This document shows, in pieces, positions 33,966-46,549 of a stretch of 64,000 bases of DNA. Numbering within the stretch: the first letter of the stretch is position 1; every line of letters begins with the position of its first letter. Source of the stretch: Laetiporus sulphureus 93-53 (taxonomy: Eukaryota; Basidiomycota; Agaricomycetes; Polyporales; Laetiporaceae); NCBI RefSeq assembly GCF_001632365.1, contig NW_024468590.1:54384-118383 (forward strand). Direction: 5' to 3'. Position numbers and translations under genes: made by a program. Under the pieces are notes generated by a model that was not told the DNA's origin, did not search any database, and worked only from the letters and a program-made list of their open reading frames with translations.

Positions 33966-34331
33966 ATGGCCGGCGGACACTACTGTATGCATCCTCCTTC
34001 GCTGCAAAGTCGAGTGGACGCTGATACGTGCATGATCTAGCACCGGGATTCCATCCGCATCCAGTCAAGTTCCACCACCGCTTCCTTGCGACCTCGCTGG
34101 GAGCCATAACATGGTTCTTCATCTTCTATCGATTCCGGTGCGTTGTGTTTAAGTCTGGATGACCTCTGTTGACTCGGAATGCAGCAAGGACGGTCCGAAG
34201 CTTCTGGTGGGTTGTGCGCTTTCTTCCTTATTGTCTAACTCACTCGCTTGTAGGGCTTGAGCCATCCTTGGGAGGAGCACGGACATGGACACGCGCATGA
34301 TACACATAAACCGCAGGAGGAGCACCATTAG
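33966..34331 (+). CDS. Small membrane protein resembling complex I subunit NDUFB2
   Basis: Four very short exons: 33966..33984, 34041..34137, 34185..34206 and 34254..34331, giving 71 aa; introns 56, 47 and 47 nt. The protein starts MAGGHYSPGFHPHPVKFHHR, has one membrane segment (FLATSLGAITWFFIFYRF), then RKDGPKLLGLSHPWEEHG and a His-rich end. A single transmembrane helix with aromatic residues followed by a short acidic/His tail and a PW motif recalls NDUFB2 (AGGG) of mitochondrial NADH:ubiquinone oxidoreductase. The family match is from memory and moderate; splice sites and phases all agree. Confidence 0.62.
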
Positions 34332-34902
34332 ACATGTTGCATGGAGATATGAATATTGTTCATCCATTGGCGAGTACAATGCCGCGACGTCGATGAGCAT
34401 TGTTGGGGACACCGGTCCTTCTGTTGTGTCTGGCAATGGTCAACGGTGGTATGTCGCGAAATAGAGTCTGAGGTTTCCTATGCCCATAAGTCTGAACCCT
34501 GAAACTCGCCGAGTCGCCGTCGAACGCTACTATGGTCGTACGTCGCGTAGGCTATGCGATCGGCTAGCAGCTTCGCGGTCCCTGAACTATGTGTGTCGTT
34601 GGCATGTTTCATCCACTTTTAATTTGCATCGACGCCAAGTATACATACTGCAGACGATTTGATGGCGTGCAACTTCCCTCTGTTCATATTGACCATGATA
34701 TGTTTCTTCGAGACACGCTATGACGGAAGTTGCCTTTTACGGCGACGATAATCTAGCGCTCCACGTGTAACGAATCGCTCTCGAGCTGTGGCTGAAGGTC
34801 CTTCCTAGTCTCAACCCGTCTCGCACAACTGCCAGCGTGTAAGCTCTCCTTTTGAGCTTTCTCTTCTAGCCTTGCTTTTCTCGCTTTCCTCGCTGTCTCG
34901 CT
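34332..34902. other. Intergenic, no gene seen
   Basis: 571 bp; the last 60 bp before 34903 are CT-rich, consistent with a leader. No coding signal. Confidence 0.5.
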
Positions 34903-37900
34903 ATGGATTCTGTTGCTACTGAGAGTGCTCGCCGACGCCCACTCGATATACCCTCCAAGCCGGAAGAAGGACTTGCAGAATGGACAAGCAGGATCAAGGC
35001 ACTGCAGCGCCAGGTCGACGAGGATGAGGAGGCAGAGCACAGGCGGCTCGAGGAGGAGATACAGGCCTCCAGGCTCGCTCGCCTCCGGCGGAGTGCTGGC
35101 CATAGCAGCGCAAGTAGCGTCGAGTTGTGTGAGTATCATCGTGCACGCGTGTATACGGATCAGGTGATGAGACGAGGGTTGCATGAAGCCAACAGTGAAT
35201 ATGGCAATGCGATCAAGTCGGGAGCGTTCAGCTCGTCTGACGTCCGAATATCACTGAGCGATAAACAGCACCATGAGGATGCCCTGCACAAGCTGACAGG
35301 GGAGTCTCGCTCGCCCACGACGCGGTCGCAGCCAAGGACAGGTACACCTGCCTCTCCCATGTCGCTAGCTGCGTTCATCGGTGGGAAGGCCACGGGCCCA
35401 AAGTTGACCAAGCCCGCCCCCCAGCAAGACGTCCGCGATCCCACTCAGTTCGACCAGCGCACCCACATCACTGCCCCCCATCCCGTCTTTGGCAAAGGTG
35501 GCGTCGCGATGCCCGGTATGGTGCGCGGAGGGTATACATCATCCTTTGGAAAGGACGAACAGGCGGATAAACCTATCAACGTTGCGGCTCAGGTCAACGG
35601 ACGAGATGGGAGGATGAGCACGCCGTCGGCTGTCAAGGCGTTTGTCCATAAAGTTGAGCAGGAATCGCTTGCATCCCAGCAGACGGGGACTCCTCAGCCA
35701 TGGCGGCAGCGTACTACCAGTACGCCCACAGGCGGTGTGCCAGTCCATGCTTCAGGTCGTGACCAGAGTGATACTTCAAACTCAAGCAATGGCGTCCCAT
35801 CCCGTACCAAGTCATTCTCTGCAAAGTCTCATTCGCCCACTCGTCAGGGCCGAGATATTCCTGCCAGAGGGGCCGTTACACCTCCTCCATTATCAAAGTC
35901 GCCTTCTTCAGCGACGCTACAAACTCCTCTCTCTGTACAACTGACCTCTTCGAACCCTGTCAAATCGACGATTACGACCCCATGCCTTGCACGGTCCATC
36001 CAACCGACTCCTCGCGTATCACTCGGTCCACAGGTCGCTCTCTCGCAGAGCACGTCCTTCCAGCGAACTCCGCCTCCGAAAGACCCTACGCCGAGCATCA
36101 GCCGGCTGCAAGGCCGTGGGTTCGTGCGGAGCATGGTGCAGGCAAGTAGTCACCTTTCATCGGGCTCCTCCACAACGCCACCTCTGCCCGAAAAGAAAGA
36201 TCCAGTCGTGAAGAAGCAGCCGCCGGTTTTGGATCGATGGCAGAGCACTGCTGCCGCAAGTGCTCCTATTTCTTCATCCCCTCCCATCGCCTCGCCGAAG
36301 CCTGCAGGCTTGCGTAGGGCACGTACACTCGATGCTCACGGTTCCGCCACTGAGCATCCGCCACCGAAGCCGGTCAAGCCAGACAAAACCGGCCGTTCGC
36401 CGAAGCCTTCCTCCTCTCCTTCCCTCGATGACACCAAGGAGCCCTGGCGCTCTGCAGGACTCGGCTCGGCGTCCACCATGATCTCATACATCAAGCCGAT
36501 CAAGACGGGCGACAAGCAACTTGTGCGTTCCGCGTCTCCGCGTGGGCGCGGAGATTCATCTGGGGCGGACGAACTGGGCATCCGGACGCGGTCGAGGAGC
36601 AGGGAGGAAGGGGGAAGAGGAGGGAAACCGCTCAGCCATGTAGGTGCCCTCTGGCAATGAGACTGTACTTATTATTACTCTTCTCGATTGGCGCTTTTTC
36701 TTGTGCCCGAATGTGAGCCGGTGCTGATATGCGTGTCTCGCTTTTGTCAGCTTACGAAAGATCGCGCTAAGAAGCCGCGCAAGGCGCATCGCGCGGGTGT
36801 GGGTGCGGGCGCGGGTGTGGGTGCGAGTGTTGCGGTGCGTCCTGCTGCTGCTGAAGATGAAGGCTCGCTTTATGTGCAGCACGCAGAGGCGGCGGCGCTG
36901 CCTGGGCTTGTTTCGACTGCTCGTGTGCCGGAACTCCTCGTCGCGTTCCCGACTGCAAATGAGGCCGATCTATCCGACAGGCCTTCTCCAGTTCGAGAAG
37001 TTGAATCACCATCTTCGATCAAAGACAAGTTTGAAGACGATTTCGTCCCCGATGTGCATGATATCGCTCCAGAGAAGCCTCCAAGGCTTACAGATGGGCC
37101 TACAATTACCCCACGCGCTCTCAGCAAGATTGATACGAATGGTGACTTCAAAGCTCCTTCTCCGTCTTCGCCTCCTTCGAAGGAAAGACCGCCACTTTCC
37201 CCCGTGCGCCATAGTCGTATCCCGAGTACCGGGAACAGAGCGACCGTCATGGACGTTGCACAAGCATTCCAGGAGCGTGTCGTAACGAATCCAGAGCCAG
37301 CACCAGCACCCACGCAAAGACCGGGCTCGGAGCACGCTGCAACGCCCGATGAAGAAAATCCTCGTTCAGATGTCGACTCTGCCGTCGCAAAGTGGAGTCA
37401 TTCGCATGGGAGCGTTAGATCGGACGCTGACAGCGACAAACGCAAGTCGAGCTATGAGCGCTATTCCGCCTTTGTTTTACCTCCCCTCCAAGAAGAGAAC
37501 ACGCCAGTGCCAACGCCTGTGGGCACGCTATCGCGGAGTGCTGTATCTCCTTCGGCGGAAGAGCATCTCACGGCAGAAGTCGAGGATGAGCAGAGGCACG
37601 TTGCAGAATTAGTTCAAGGAGAGTCTGCGCACCTGGTACCTACGAAGTTCAACAGAGTTGTCCGTACAGGTTCATGAGTTTCGGTCCTTGTGCATAACGC
37701 CAATGCTGACATCAGGCTGTAGAACACGTCGAGGAGCCGTTGCCCGAAGTGGACATCGCCGCGCTGTTGGAAGCTCCGCGTTCTGCTTCCCACTGGAACG
37801 CGGACGTGCAGACGATCTCGATCGACGTGATGTCCATTATAGGGAACACGGCGTCTACGATTATGCGCGATGCGCACGTCTTCTATGAGACGGAGGTGCT

Positions 37901-39302
37901 TGCGGTGATACATCGCGCGAAAGTGAAGTCAACGGGCCTTGTGTCGACGACTGTGTGGGCATGGCACGGTAAGCGCGCGAGGGTCGGAGAGCGGGAGGAG
38001 CGTAAGTTGCAAGAATTGGCTAGGAGATACGGAACCAGCTTGGTGAGTCTGTTCGAGGTGCCAGTTGTAAAAATGCGCCGCTGATGTGTTTGTACTTGAT
38101 TTCAGGTAACGGTGCAGCAGTATTGCGAACCGATCGAATTCGTGATTATCCTGGGTGGTCAGCTTGTGACGCGGCAGGTCGGTGCTTGTGCTAATACAGA
38201 ATAGATCCTTTGTGCTCATTATTAGCAGGGTACACGGGCGCATTGGTCCTCTGAGAACACCACGATGCATCTGATCCGCAACGTAAACGATGTCACATTC
38301 ATTGATGAGCTCGAATTGGTCAGTCAGATTTCTGTAAGTTTCTTGCTTCGGGAAACTGACAGGAAATCGCCATCTCAGGATATCAAGAATCTCTGTTCCG
38401 GATTCAGTTATTGCTTATCGCTATTGGAGACGTTCTACGTCTGGCACGGCTGTGGTTCGCTGGAGAAGGAGCGTCACGCCGCCCGAGAATACGCAAAATC
38501 CTTGGCGGGGTCAGCCTCGAGTGTGATCGAACTCATCGAGGCGGAGACAGACAACGACGAGATGTTCTGGATGATCCTCGGCGACGGCGAATATGCAAAG
38601 GCTGACTATTGGAAGTGGAGATCATCGGCACGAGAGATCGATCCTCGTGTGTGGTCGGTGGACGTGCTGAAGGGTACCGAAACGGTAAGGTTGTCACGTT
38701 CGATGAGTATATGGGGGCTGACACTTGTTTGAGTTATCTCCTGTGGCCCATCTTGCGGATCATTCCGCGGTGCACGAGCTCGTCCATGTCATCGACTGCA
38801 TATGGGAGTTCTTTGTCCTTGTTGGAAGTGAGGCTCGCGGAAAGCGGAAGGATATCAAGCTGGCGTTGACCGTTGCTGCAGTACGTCACGATTGCTATCT
38901 CAAGGATGAATGGGCGCCTGACGGGCGTTTGCAGAAAATGTCGGACATGACGGCACTGTCGAGGCCTTTCACACCTACCGTGCACGTCTTGATCCTCCCG
39001 TCAAAGATACCCGCAGACCTCCGCTTGAGCTTCCGCGACCTTGACGAAGTGGACCTGGTAAGTCTGCGAATGAAAGTCTCTTCTGGACGAGTTCTGAATG
39101 CTTTGCAAGAATCGCGGAGATGTACCTGATCATATGAATATTATACCCGCCAAGGAGGCTGACGAACATGTTTGTGTTTTTCCTCACGCTCATGACTCGT
39201 CTACTGACGTGGTAACAGTTGAGAAGAACCACTTGGGATAGGACTCTCATCCGGGACCCTACGATGCTTCCGCTGGGCGTGACTTCCTCGGACCTGAGCT
39301 GA
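34903..39302 (+). CDS. DUF4045/gelsolin-repeat protein
   Basis: Exons are 34903..36639, 36751..37669, 37723..38042, 38106..38177, 38229..38318, 38379..38684, 38734..38880, 38935..39057, 39110..39169 and 39219..39302, about 1285 aa. The N-terminal two thirds are disordered and Ser/Pro-rich with a coiled-coil start (EWTSRIKALQRQVDEDEEAE) and the family block PMSLAAFIGGKATGP to ITAPHPVFGKGGVAMPG. The C-terminal third has gelsolin-like repeats: STTVWAWHGKRARVGEREER, CEPIEFVIILGGQLVTRQG and ETFYVWHGCGSLEKERHAA. Gelsolin repeats bind actin or calcium, so an actin-associated role is inferred. The last intron (39170..39218) has donor GTTTGTG and branch CTACTGAC; reading through it would give a different, less family-like end. 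The donor at 37669 is weak. A GTGTGAG near 35129 may start another intron in exon 1. Confidence 0.82.
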
Positions 39303-39947
39303 TGTGCCCGCTATGTATTGCTTCATCTAATTCTATTTGACTGGCTTGGCATGAGACTTTCCTTCGGGGGTGCAGCTCACATCATGCTTTGGCGACGGTG
39401 CGCGTCTTGTTTTTCTTCATGCAGGTGCTCTCCAAGGCACGGGCCCAAATGCCGCGAGTGACCTCTCACCTGAGAGAAGTGCAGCTCGGAAGTATTCTGT
39501 GTTCCTGTGACCACGAGTGTGGAACCTGTGATTTCGAGGTCTGTTCGACCGTCGAGCAGCTATCTCTTATCTTCGGGGATACTAGGCCGGTAAGGTGGCC
39601 ACTGTCGTTCTTTTCCTTCTAAACGCCGGCCTCCAATGTGTTGCAGATGCATGTGGTCTTGCATGCAGTGGATGGTGGGCTCCGATAGGCTCGATTGCGC
39701 ATTTCGATTCCGTCTGGCTGCCATTTATGCATGATCGCGGAGTCTCTGAGCTTGTCAGCCTCCTCCGGTGTACATGCGAAAGACCAGGTGCTTCCGTCCT
39801 TCTGGGAAGTGCGATGCCTGTTGCGCCTTGAATTTTCCCAGCAAAAACTGCTTGGCCACGTCTTCCTTCGTCTTCTAGATTGATTCTAGCCATATCGTTC
39901 ATGTTATAGCTGCAGGCGGCTCCGGGAGCATCGTCGACAGAGTCGAA
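39303..39947. other. Intergenic, no gene seen
   Basis: 645 bp between two plus-strand genes. Short frames only; the region just upstream of 39948 would be the GH17 promoter and leader. Confidence 0.45.
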
Positions 39948-41449
39948 ATGCTGCTGCTGGCTTTATTCCAATGCTGTTTCTTCCTCGCTCACCTGATCTA
40001 TGCTCGCCCTCGGGAACCTGAACCTCGCGCGCCTGCGCCTGCGCTGCCGGCCCCGTTCTGCTTCCCCGCTCTCGGCTTTGTGATGCCGCCCATCCTGCCA
40101 GAGGACAACACGCTGTGGTGGTGTGACCCGAGCACCGAGTACGCGTTTGTCGGCTTCAGTTACGAAGTCACGGATTGTACGTACGCGCGCGCGCGCGATT
40201 CGATAGCTGTCGGTGCTGATTACGTGTGCATACTGAATTGATAGGTCAGAGCTCGGAGGAGCTGCACCGAGAATTCGCCGACATCCGGTACCACTTCCAT
40301 TCACGCTATGTGCGGCTGTACGGGGCTTGTGATCGCGAGGGGTTCTAGTGAGTGCACCGGCTTTTTTTCCATAGCCCGAATGATTCTGAGTCTGAGATGA
40401 TGGCAGCGATGACATCGTCGAGGCCGCGTGGGACAACGGGCTCGGGGTGCATGCGCTCATCTGGGTAAGCCTGCGCTCATCGCATGCGCGCAGACGGCAC
40501 CGACTGAACGACCTCGCAGTTCGGCTTCACAGGCGGCGACATCTGGATGACGCGGCGGGACGCGCTCTTCGGCGCGCTGCACGCGAACCCGAAAGCCAAG
40601 TTCGTGACGCGGGTGGTGCAGTTTGGCTCGGAGCCGCTGTTCGACGACGTCCTCCCGCACGCGGAGCTCGCTGCGCAGGTCGAGCTGGCCAAGGCGAACC
40701 TCTCTGATCTGAACATCCCGGTGACCGTGAGCGAGCTCGCATATGGGTACGAGGAGCGCGGGGGCGCGCAGGACGTGCTGGACGCGATCGACTCGATCAA
40801 CATCCACATGTTGCCCTTCTTCGATCAGAACGCGACCACAGGTGAGCTAGCGCCGTTCCTTCGTGCGAGACTCGAAGGTGGTCTGGGCGCTGAGCTGAGT
40901 CGTGTCTGCGTAGCCAATCAGTCGTGGCCCATCGTCCTGGAAAACCTCGCCTTTTTCGTCGAGCATGGAAACGGGAAGAAGATGTACTTTGACGAGGTGA
41001 GCGCGCGTATCGTAGCGCGGGTGGCTTGGACGGCGCTGACGATCGCGGTATGTAGAACGGGTGGCCCTCGGTCACGTCGCCCGACGTACAGCCGAACAGC
41101 CCATACGCGGTATCGAACATCCCAAACGAGCAGGTGAGTTCTTCGCCCTCGCTCGCGTGTCGCGCGTCCAGCTCGGTCGCACGCGCGCGCGCAGACAAAC
41201 GCCGCGCCACCTTCTCTTCTTGTCCCTTCCCTTGCTTCCCCTCCATTTCACCCGAACAAAATCTCTGAAACGCGTCCGCAGGCCTATTTCGAGCTGCTCG
41301 ATTCCAAGTGCGAGTACCTCAAGGCGGTCGGGGGCGGCGGGATCGGGTGGTTCGCGCACATCTATTCGGATAACATGGAGCCTGGGTACGGTATCTACGA
41401 CTCGTCGGGATACTTGAAGTTTCCCTTTCACCCTCGGACGAATTGCTAG
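39948..41449 (+). CDS. Glycoside hydrolase family 17 protein (beta-1,3-glucan active), one frame break
   Basis: Exons are 39948..40176, 40245..40347, 40408..40464, 40520..40841, 40914..40996, 41056..41133 and 41282..41449, about 346 aa. The N-terminus is a signal peptide (MLLLALFQCCFFLAHLIYA). Landmarks of GH17 cell-wall enzymes follow: FVGFSYEVTDC, RYVRLYGACD, AWDNGLGVHALIWFGFTGG, VTRVVQFGSEPLFDD, PVTVSELAYGYEE (acid/base Glu region) and KKMYFDENGWPS (nucleophile Glu region). Such enzymes remodel fungal wall glucan. Exon 3 is 57 nt where 58 are needed: one G is missing near 40439-40441, in the codon run for WDNG-LGVH. Without correction the protein would end shortly after. The last intron (41134..41281) is 148 nt. 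Confidence 0.85.
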
Positions 41450-41955
41450 CCAGCCGCACGACCGATGCCATCTTCTCAGACACCGCCACCAGATGGCGGC
41501 ACGTACACGTGTGCTACGTATTAGCGGAGCGGAGATGGGCTGTCAGTCCTATGTAATTTGAAGCAAGCGCGTTCGCGAGATGGACAGATCGTTTCAAACA
41601 TCGTGGAGAATACTATAATGCCGTCTGTGACAGGTGTGATATGATACGAACCTCAGACACGCATGTCTGTGAAATTCGATGTGACCGCTCTCTGTTCCGC
41701 CCACGTTCGGGCGCACGAGGAATGGCTTGCGCAGCACGAACTGATCGGGCCTGACTACCACGATTGCGCTCGGAGACCAGGATGTCTCTAGTCTCCCCTG
41801 CCCCGGCAATCTCAACCACGTCGCAAGTCGCAGCGTGTCCATGCAATTACAATTAGGGCGACTGTGCTACAAGTGTCCAGTGCGTTTTACAGTGGTGCTA
41901 ATAAACAAACAGTATAGATGTATAATGTCCGGACGTTTAAATGGGAGCAATGCGT
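41450..41955. other. Tail-to-tail intergenic region
   Basis: 506 bp between the 3' ends of the GH17 and GPI-protein genes. AT-rich toward 41900 with AATAAAC at 41899. No gene seen. Confidence 0.45.
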
Positions 41956-42942
41956 TCAAGCGAGGAGAGCAACGGTCGACGAGAGCACCACGAAGGACGA
42001 CACCGCGATTCCAAGCGCCGTGTTCATGGACAGCCCGAGCGCACCGCTGGCGTCGGTACTCGCGCTTGACACGGCAGCGTCAGCGGTCTGGTTGATGGTC
42101 GTCGGCTCGACGCCGTCTTTTATCAAACAATCAGCATCCGCATCAAAACCCATCCGAAACACGAGTACTCACCGACGAAACTGGAGCCGCACTGGTTGAC
42201 GATGGTGTTGTTGATGCCCGAGGTGATCAAGTTGGGGTGGTTCTCCTCCACGAGGTTGTACGCCTCCTTGGTGCAGTTGGTGCAGGTGACGTTGCTCGGC
42301 AGTTTGATGGTGCCGTTGGCGATAGACACGCCGATATCGATCGCGTTCGCCTTGGTGATCGTCCCGGTTACCGTCTGGAGGTTATCGAGCGTCTCGGTCA
42401 CGCAGCGAGTGTTGTTGCAAGTGCTACGGGGGCAAATTGATCAGTCAGCCGCTCGCCATAGACCTTTTTCGTCGGGAAGACTCACTCCAACAAGCAGGCA
42501 ATCTCGCGGACGGTCGGGTAGTACTGCTGGGCGAGGCTCGTGAGCTCGTCGGTGTTGTTCGGGAGGCCGTAATTCGTGAGGTCCGCCGCGCAGCCATCAA
42601 CGGCGGTCGTGACCAAGTAGGCAATCGTCTTGTTGGTGCAGGGGCTCTGGGCGCACATGCCCTTGAGCCAGTAGTCGACATAGCTGTCGACTGGGGCGCT
42701 CGAGCTGGCGAGGTAAAAGCTGATGAGGGCGCTCGTATCAAGGCAGGTGGCCTTTGACGAGGTCGCCAGCGACGCAATGGTGGACTGGCAGGTGGAGGAA
42801 ATGCTTGAAAGAGAGCAGATGATGAGCTTCTGGCCGGCAGAACGCAATAGGAGGCGCAGGCGACTCACGGCCAGGCCCAACTCGAGTGCACAGCCGCAGC
42901 GAGCAGCGTAGCAACCACGGACAACTTGGTCGTCGACAGCAT
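41956..42942 (-). CDS. Secreted, probably GPI-anchored cysteine-rich protein
   Basis: Exons are 42869..42942, 42486..42803, 42173..42423 and 41956..42116, 267 aa. A signal peptide (KLSVVATLLAAAVHSSWA) begins the protein. The body has about ten Cys residues (STCQSTIASL, GMCAQSPCTN, DTCNNTRCVTETL, VTCTNCTKEAY, NQCGSSF) and many N-x-T/S sites, so it should be disulfide-linked and glycosylated. The C-terminus is a Ser/Ala-rich spacer followed by a hydrophobic tail ending SSFVVLSSTVALLA with no residues after it, as expected for a GPI signal. It resembles a widespread fungal secreted family (possibly DUF7729; tentative). Likely at the cell surface; function unknown. Confidence 0.8.
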
Positions 42943-43966
42943 TGCGAAGAACGTTTTTAAAACAAAGGCGAGCAGAAAACGGCAAGCGGTGGAGGATGTG
43001 AAAAAAAGCGCAAAGCGTAGTGGAAAAAGAGAAGAGGAGGAGGACAGCGCAGCTGCGGGGTGATGGTTATAAAGAGACAAGCGGAAGTGGGGGGACCCAG
43101 AGCGGGTGTGACGGGACCAAGCTTGGGATTGCGGTGCTGCCTGCCCGCCCCCGGGCGTATGCGCAGCGCTCCGACGCCGTCGTCACCGTTTCCCACACGC
43201 CCCAGCGCCCAGACGCTGTGCTCAGCATCCTGGCTCACCCTTGTCGGCCGACGGCGCGCGCGTGCTCGTGGACGTCGTCCCTGCTGGTGCGCGCATCGCG
43301 GTGGCCGGCGATGGCGATGGCGTTGAGTAGAGTCGTCTGCCGTCGTGATGAGGCCGGTGCTGCGGGTCGTCGGCATCACGATCAGTTTCGGTCTCGTGAC
43401 CTCCAGCCACAGCGCATGGCCAGACTCCTCAAGTGTGACGTTGGGGCGTCACATATCTCCGCCGCGCCGACTTGGGATGCTTGGAATTTCGTCACGCTTG
43501 CGTCACTCCTGACGCATCCGAGGCTCGGCCGACCAAACGACCCCCTCCGCCCCTCTTTAAGTATCCGCACGTAATTTCCGCATTGAATGCCCTTTTGCAC
43601 CCGTCCACTCACGCTAACCATTCCAGATGCGACGTTCATAGCGACGGATACAGACCTTCGCCGATGTTCGCCAATGATATCCGTCGCGGATAGACATGGC
43701 CTTCCGTTGTATGCGTCAGCCTCTCTCTATCAGTGCACCCGCAAGACTTCCGGCCGCGTGCCTCGGAACCTTCGCAGTTCGCACACATCGAAGCACGAAC
43801 ACATTCAACCAACGCACCGGCCCGTGTGTCCAGGATTCGCCGGCGTCCAAGAAGCGGGGTATATGTCATTTACATCGTAAGCATGTTCGGTAGATATACA
43901 ACTGATTGATGTACGGAGGTATGTTCCTTTTTTAAAATATAAAAAAATTCCCTACAGTGTCCCGGC
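42943..43966. other. Intergenic, no gene seen
   Basis: 1.0 kb between two minus-strand genes. The part next to 42942 is A/G-rich on the plus strand (CT-rich leader on the coding strand). Short A-rich runs occur near 43933-43950. No coding sequence supported. Confidence 0.45.
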
Positions 43967-44573
43967 TCAGAACTTCCAATATTGAACACTCACGGCGCCG
44001 CGTTCGAACGCAAAGTCGCCACCCCAGATCTCAGTGTCCCGTTCGCTGCGCTGGAGCGCATCCTGCAGCGCACCCACGACCGCGCGCGCAGCCCCCGGGT
44101 CGGTCACCCGCCCACTGGCCATCTCCTCCTTCGCGCTCTGGATCGCCTGCGTGACGTCCGCGTCGATCGCGGCCAGCACATCCGCCATCTCGCCCGCCTC
44201 GTCCCACACGGCGCCCACCGTGGCGTGCACCACCTCCGTCAGGAGTGACAGACTCGCGAAGCCCATGCCCGCGCCGTACAGGGCGCGCGCGCGCCCGAGC
44301 GTGCTGTATAGCTCCGGCGTCGGGCGGGTGAGCCCGTCGAGCGATTTGACGAATAATCGGGTGGAGGGGGAGAGGGATTTTGCGTTCATCTTTTCTAGGC
44401 GGCGGCGGGCGGCATTTGTGAATGTTGCAGTGACGCTGGGGGGACTGGTGGCGAGCAGTGTCCGGATGACGGCTCGCATGCTGTGCGGCGCGGCACGGTC
44501 AGTACGGGGGCTTCAGGAGGTAGGGGGAAGCGTACTCGTCGAGCTCGGCGTTTGCGATGAAACTGTCAACCAT
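43967..44573 (-). CDS. Small conserved-looking protein of unknown function
   Basis: Exons are 44536..44573 and 43967..44480, 183 aa, with a 55-nt intron (donor GTACGC, branch TACTGAC, acceptor CCGCACAG). The first exon encodes MVDSFIANAELD and joins MRAVIRTLLATSPPSVTATF. An internal ATG at 44479 would allow a 170-residue version. The protein is mostly helical and Ala-rich (RARALYGAGMGFASLSLL; EVVHATVGAVWDEAGEMADV) with a charged end (RSERDTEIWGGDFAFERGAV). I do not recognise a family. Compact globular composition and good splice signals argue that it is real. Confidence 0.65.
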
Positions 44574-46549
44574 GAGGTTGCTGTGCAGGCGGTTCGGTCA
44601 GTCATGCAGCGGCTGCGGCAGGCTCAGATTCACGCACACATGTCCAAGGACCGGACGCGTCTCATGGGATGTTTCGGGAGCGGGCATCAGTGAGCAGGTA
44701 AGTGGAGGTGCAGCTGGCAAGCTTTCGTGCTATCTATCGAGCCCGGAGGGATTTTATGCAGGACCGGGCATTAACGTGATCCGGAGCGTCGAAAGAGGCA
44801 GCGCCTGCGAGGGTTTGCGTATCTTGGGACATCTGTCAGCAATCTAATCCGGATCCAAGGTACGACGGGGACGGAGGCTCGGCTGGGGGAGCGGTGATCT
44901 CGACCAATCAGCATCGCTGGAGATGTTCAGATTCCGATCCAGGCGATGGGACCAGCGAACCGCCTTCTCCGCAAATCACACCGATCCATCTCGACATGGC
45001 TCCTTCAGTGCATTGATCGACACCGCCGCCGCCGCTCGTACGCCCCCATCGGGGGGCAGTGCTTCACTCCCAGCGCTTGACTGAGCATCGTCGATCCCTT
45101 CAAACTCCGCCGAACAGCAGTTCTCTTCCGAATCGCGGTTAGGGCGGGATGGCGACCCTCCGACAGAACAACAGCAGCGCATCGCTGCCGGCGACCATGC
45201 TGAACGCCAGCAGACTCGGCTCGGCTCACTCGGGCATGCGCAGACCCGCGTTCGATGCGGGTTCGGTTGTGCGCGCGATTCGCGCAGGGGGTGCGCAGGC
45301 TCGGGCTCGGGGCTGGGGCTGGGCGAGCTCGTGGATGACGGTGACTTTGGCATTCGCACAGCAGATACTTTGAATGCCGGGTGCGTCTTCGCTTGCGTGG
45401 GTCTGCCGAACCGTGGACAAGAGAATGCCTCATTTAGGTAAATTGGGCTGGTCTGGTCATGTGTGTTCTGTGCAGCTGCGTGCTATCCTCGTCTAGATCG
45501 CGCCTGCGCTCCACTAGAATGCGACCAGTCTTCTTTGCGCATTTGCAAACGGTATCAAGTTGAAGAGCATGAGGGCCGAGCAGAACGAGCTGATCTCTGG
45601 AGTGTTCGCGCGTAGCGTTGGTCGGATTAGCACCGGATCACGATCGTAATCCTAGATCGTTGGTGGGCAGGCGAGACGTGATCATTTGTTTTCGCTGACG
45701 CCACACGGGCGGCCGGAGAGAACGTTGCAGCGAATTGCGTAGCTGTGTACTTCTAACCGGCTCCATGTAAAGCGATGACGATCATGGCGTCGTCTCGCTT
45801 GGGGGATGGGCATGCGGCACACTCGGAAATAGTCTGTGGGAGACTGCCGTACCCACGAACCCCCCGTTCTGGAGGCCGGTCACCTAGAGAATCTCCATCG
45901 CCCTTGTCCGATTCGTGGGCCTGCCGTGTATTTATCAGACGTCGGAGCTGGAGAACGTTTCATGCGCCCTGTCGATTGTCGATGTTCTGACCGACCGGGA
46001 GTCATTTGATATAGCTTGTTCGCTCTGGCGTGGATATACGGTTGTGGCTGAGAGGAGGATGCGAGGTTCTTTCGGAATCGTGAGTGCGCTGTGCCTGCCA
46101 GGAGCGCAATGGAAGGCCAGGTTTGGATGGAGGCGATCAATCGCGAATCCGAGAATGCATTTATCGGCGTTCATTGTAGTTACCGGGTCATCCGTGTTCT
46201 GCCGGCTGACAAGCAGTCGGATCGATTGCCGCGCATTGTGGTCGCAGTCACAATCATAGTCAGAATCCCATTGGGATTCTTGGAGACCGTTTCAAATGTC
46301 CTTGGAAATATTGTATACTGTAAGCATCGTTCGGGCAGGAATGATTCAGCGGGACAAGTAGTATGAACTCTAACACTAGCAACTCTAATATTTTCCATTC
46401 ATTCAAACAGTCACGTTGTGACTGTGATAACAAATGTACGGTGGTCCTGATTACTGCTTATGCTGATGTCGCCAAGTGGGAGACCTTTAAAGAGCCTCCG
46501 GTGCACAACTGTCTGTCCTTTGCACGCCACGACGCCTTGTCCCGCACAT
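44574..46549. other. 2-kb region without a supportable gene
   Basis: A minus-strand frame around 45360-44980 ends in protein-like sequence (CCSAEFEGIDDAQSSAGSEA) but has no clear start, splice sites or family. TTTAAAG at 46485 lies about 65 bp upstream of the aldo-keto reductase start and could act as a TATA element. Nothing else stands out. Confidence 0.4.

Noticed and set aside
39110..39241. DUF4045/gelsolin gene ending at the TAG at 39239
   Set aside because: A 49-nt intron (39170..39218) with good donor, branch point and acceptor leads to a more family-like end (TTWDRTLIRDP...LGVTSSDLS) with a stop at 39300.
43020..43574. 184-codon plus-strand frame upstream of the GPI-protein gene
   Set aside because: Low-complexity Arg/Ala/Ser translation, no homology, and it overlaps the promoter and leader of the opposite-strand gene.
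45005..45433. 142-codon minus-strand frame rich in Arg and Pro
   Set aside because: Overlapping frames on the same strand look equally (un)likely, and no start context, splice sites or family could be found.
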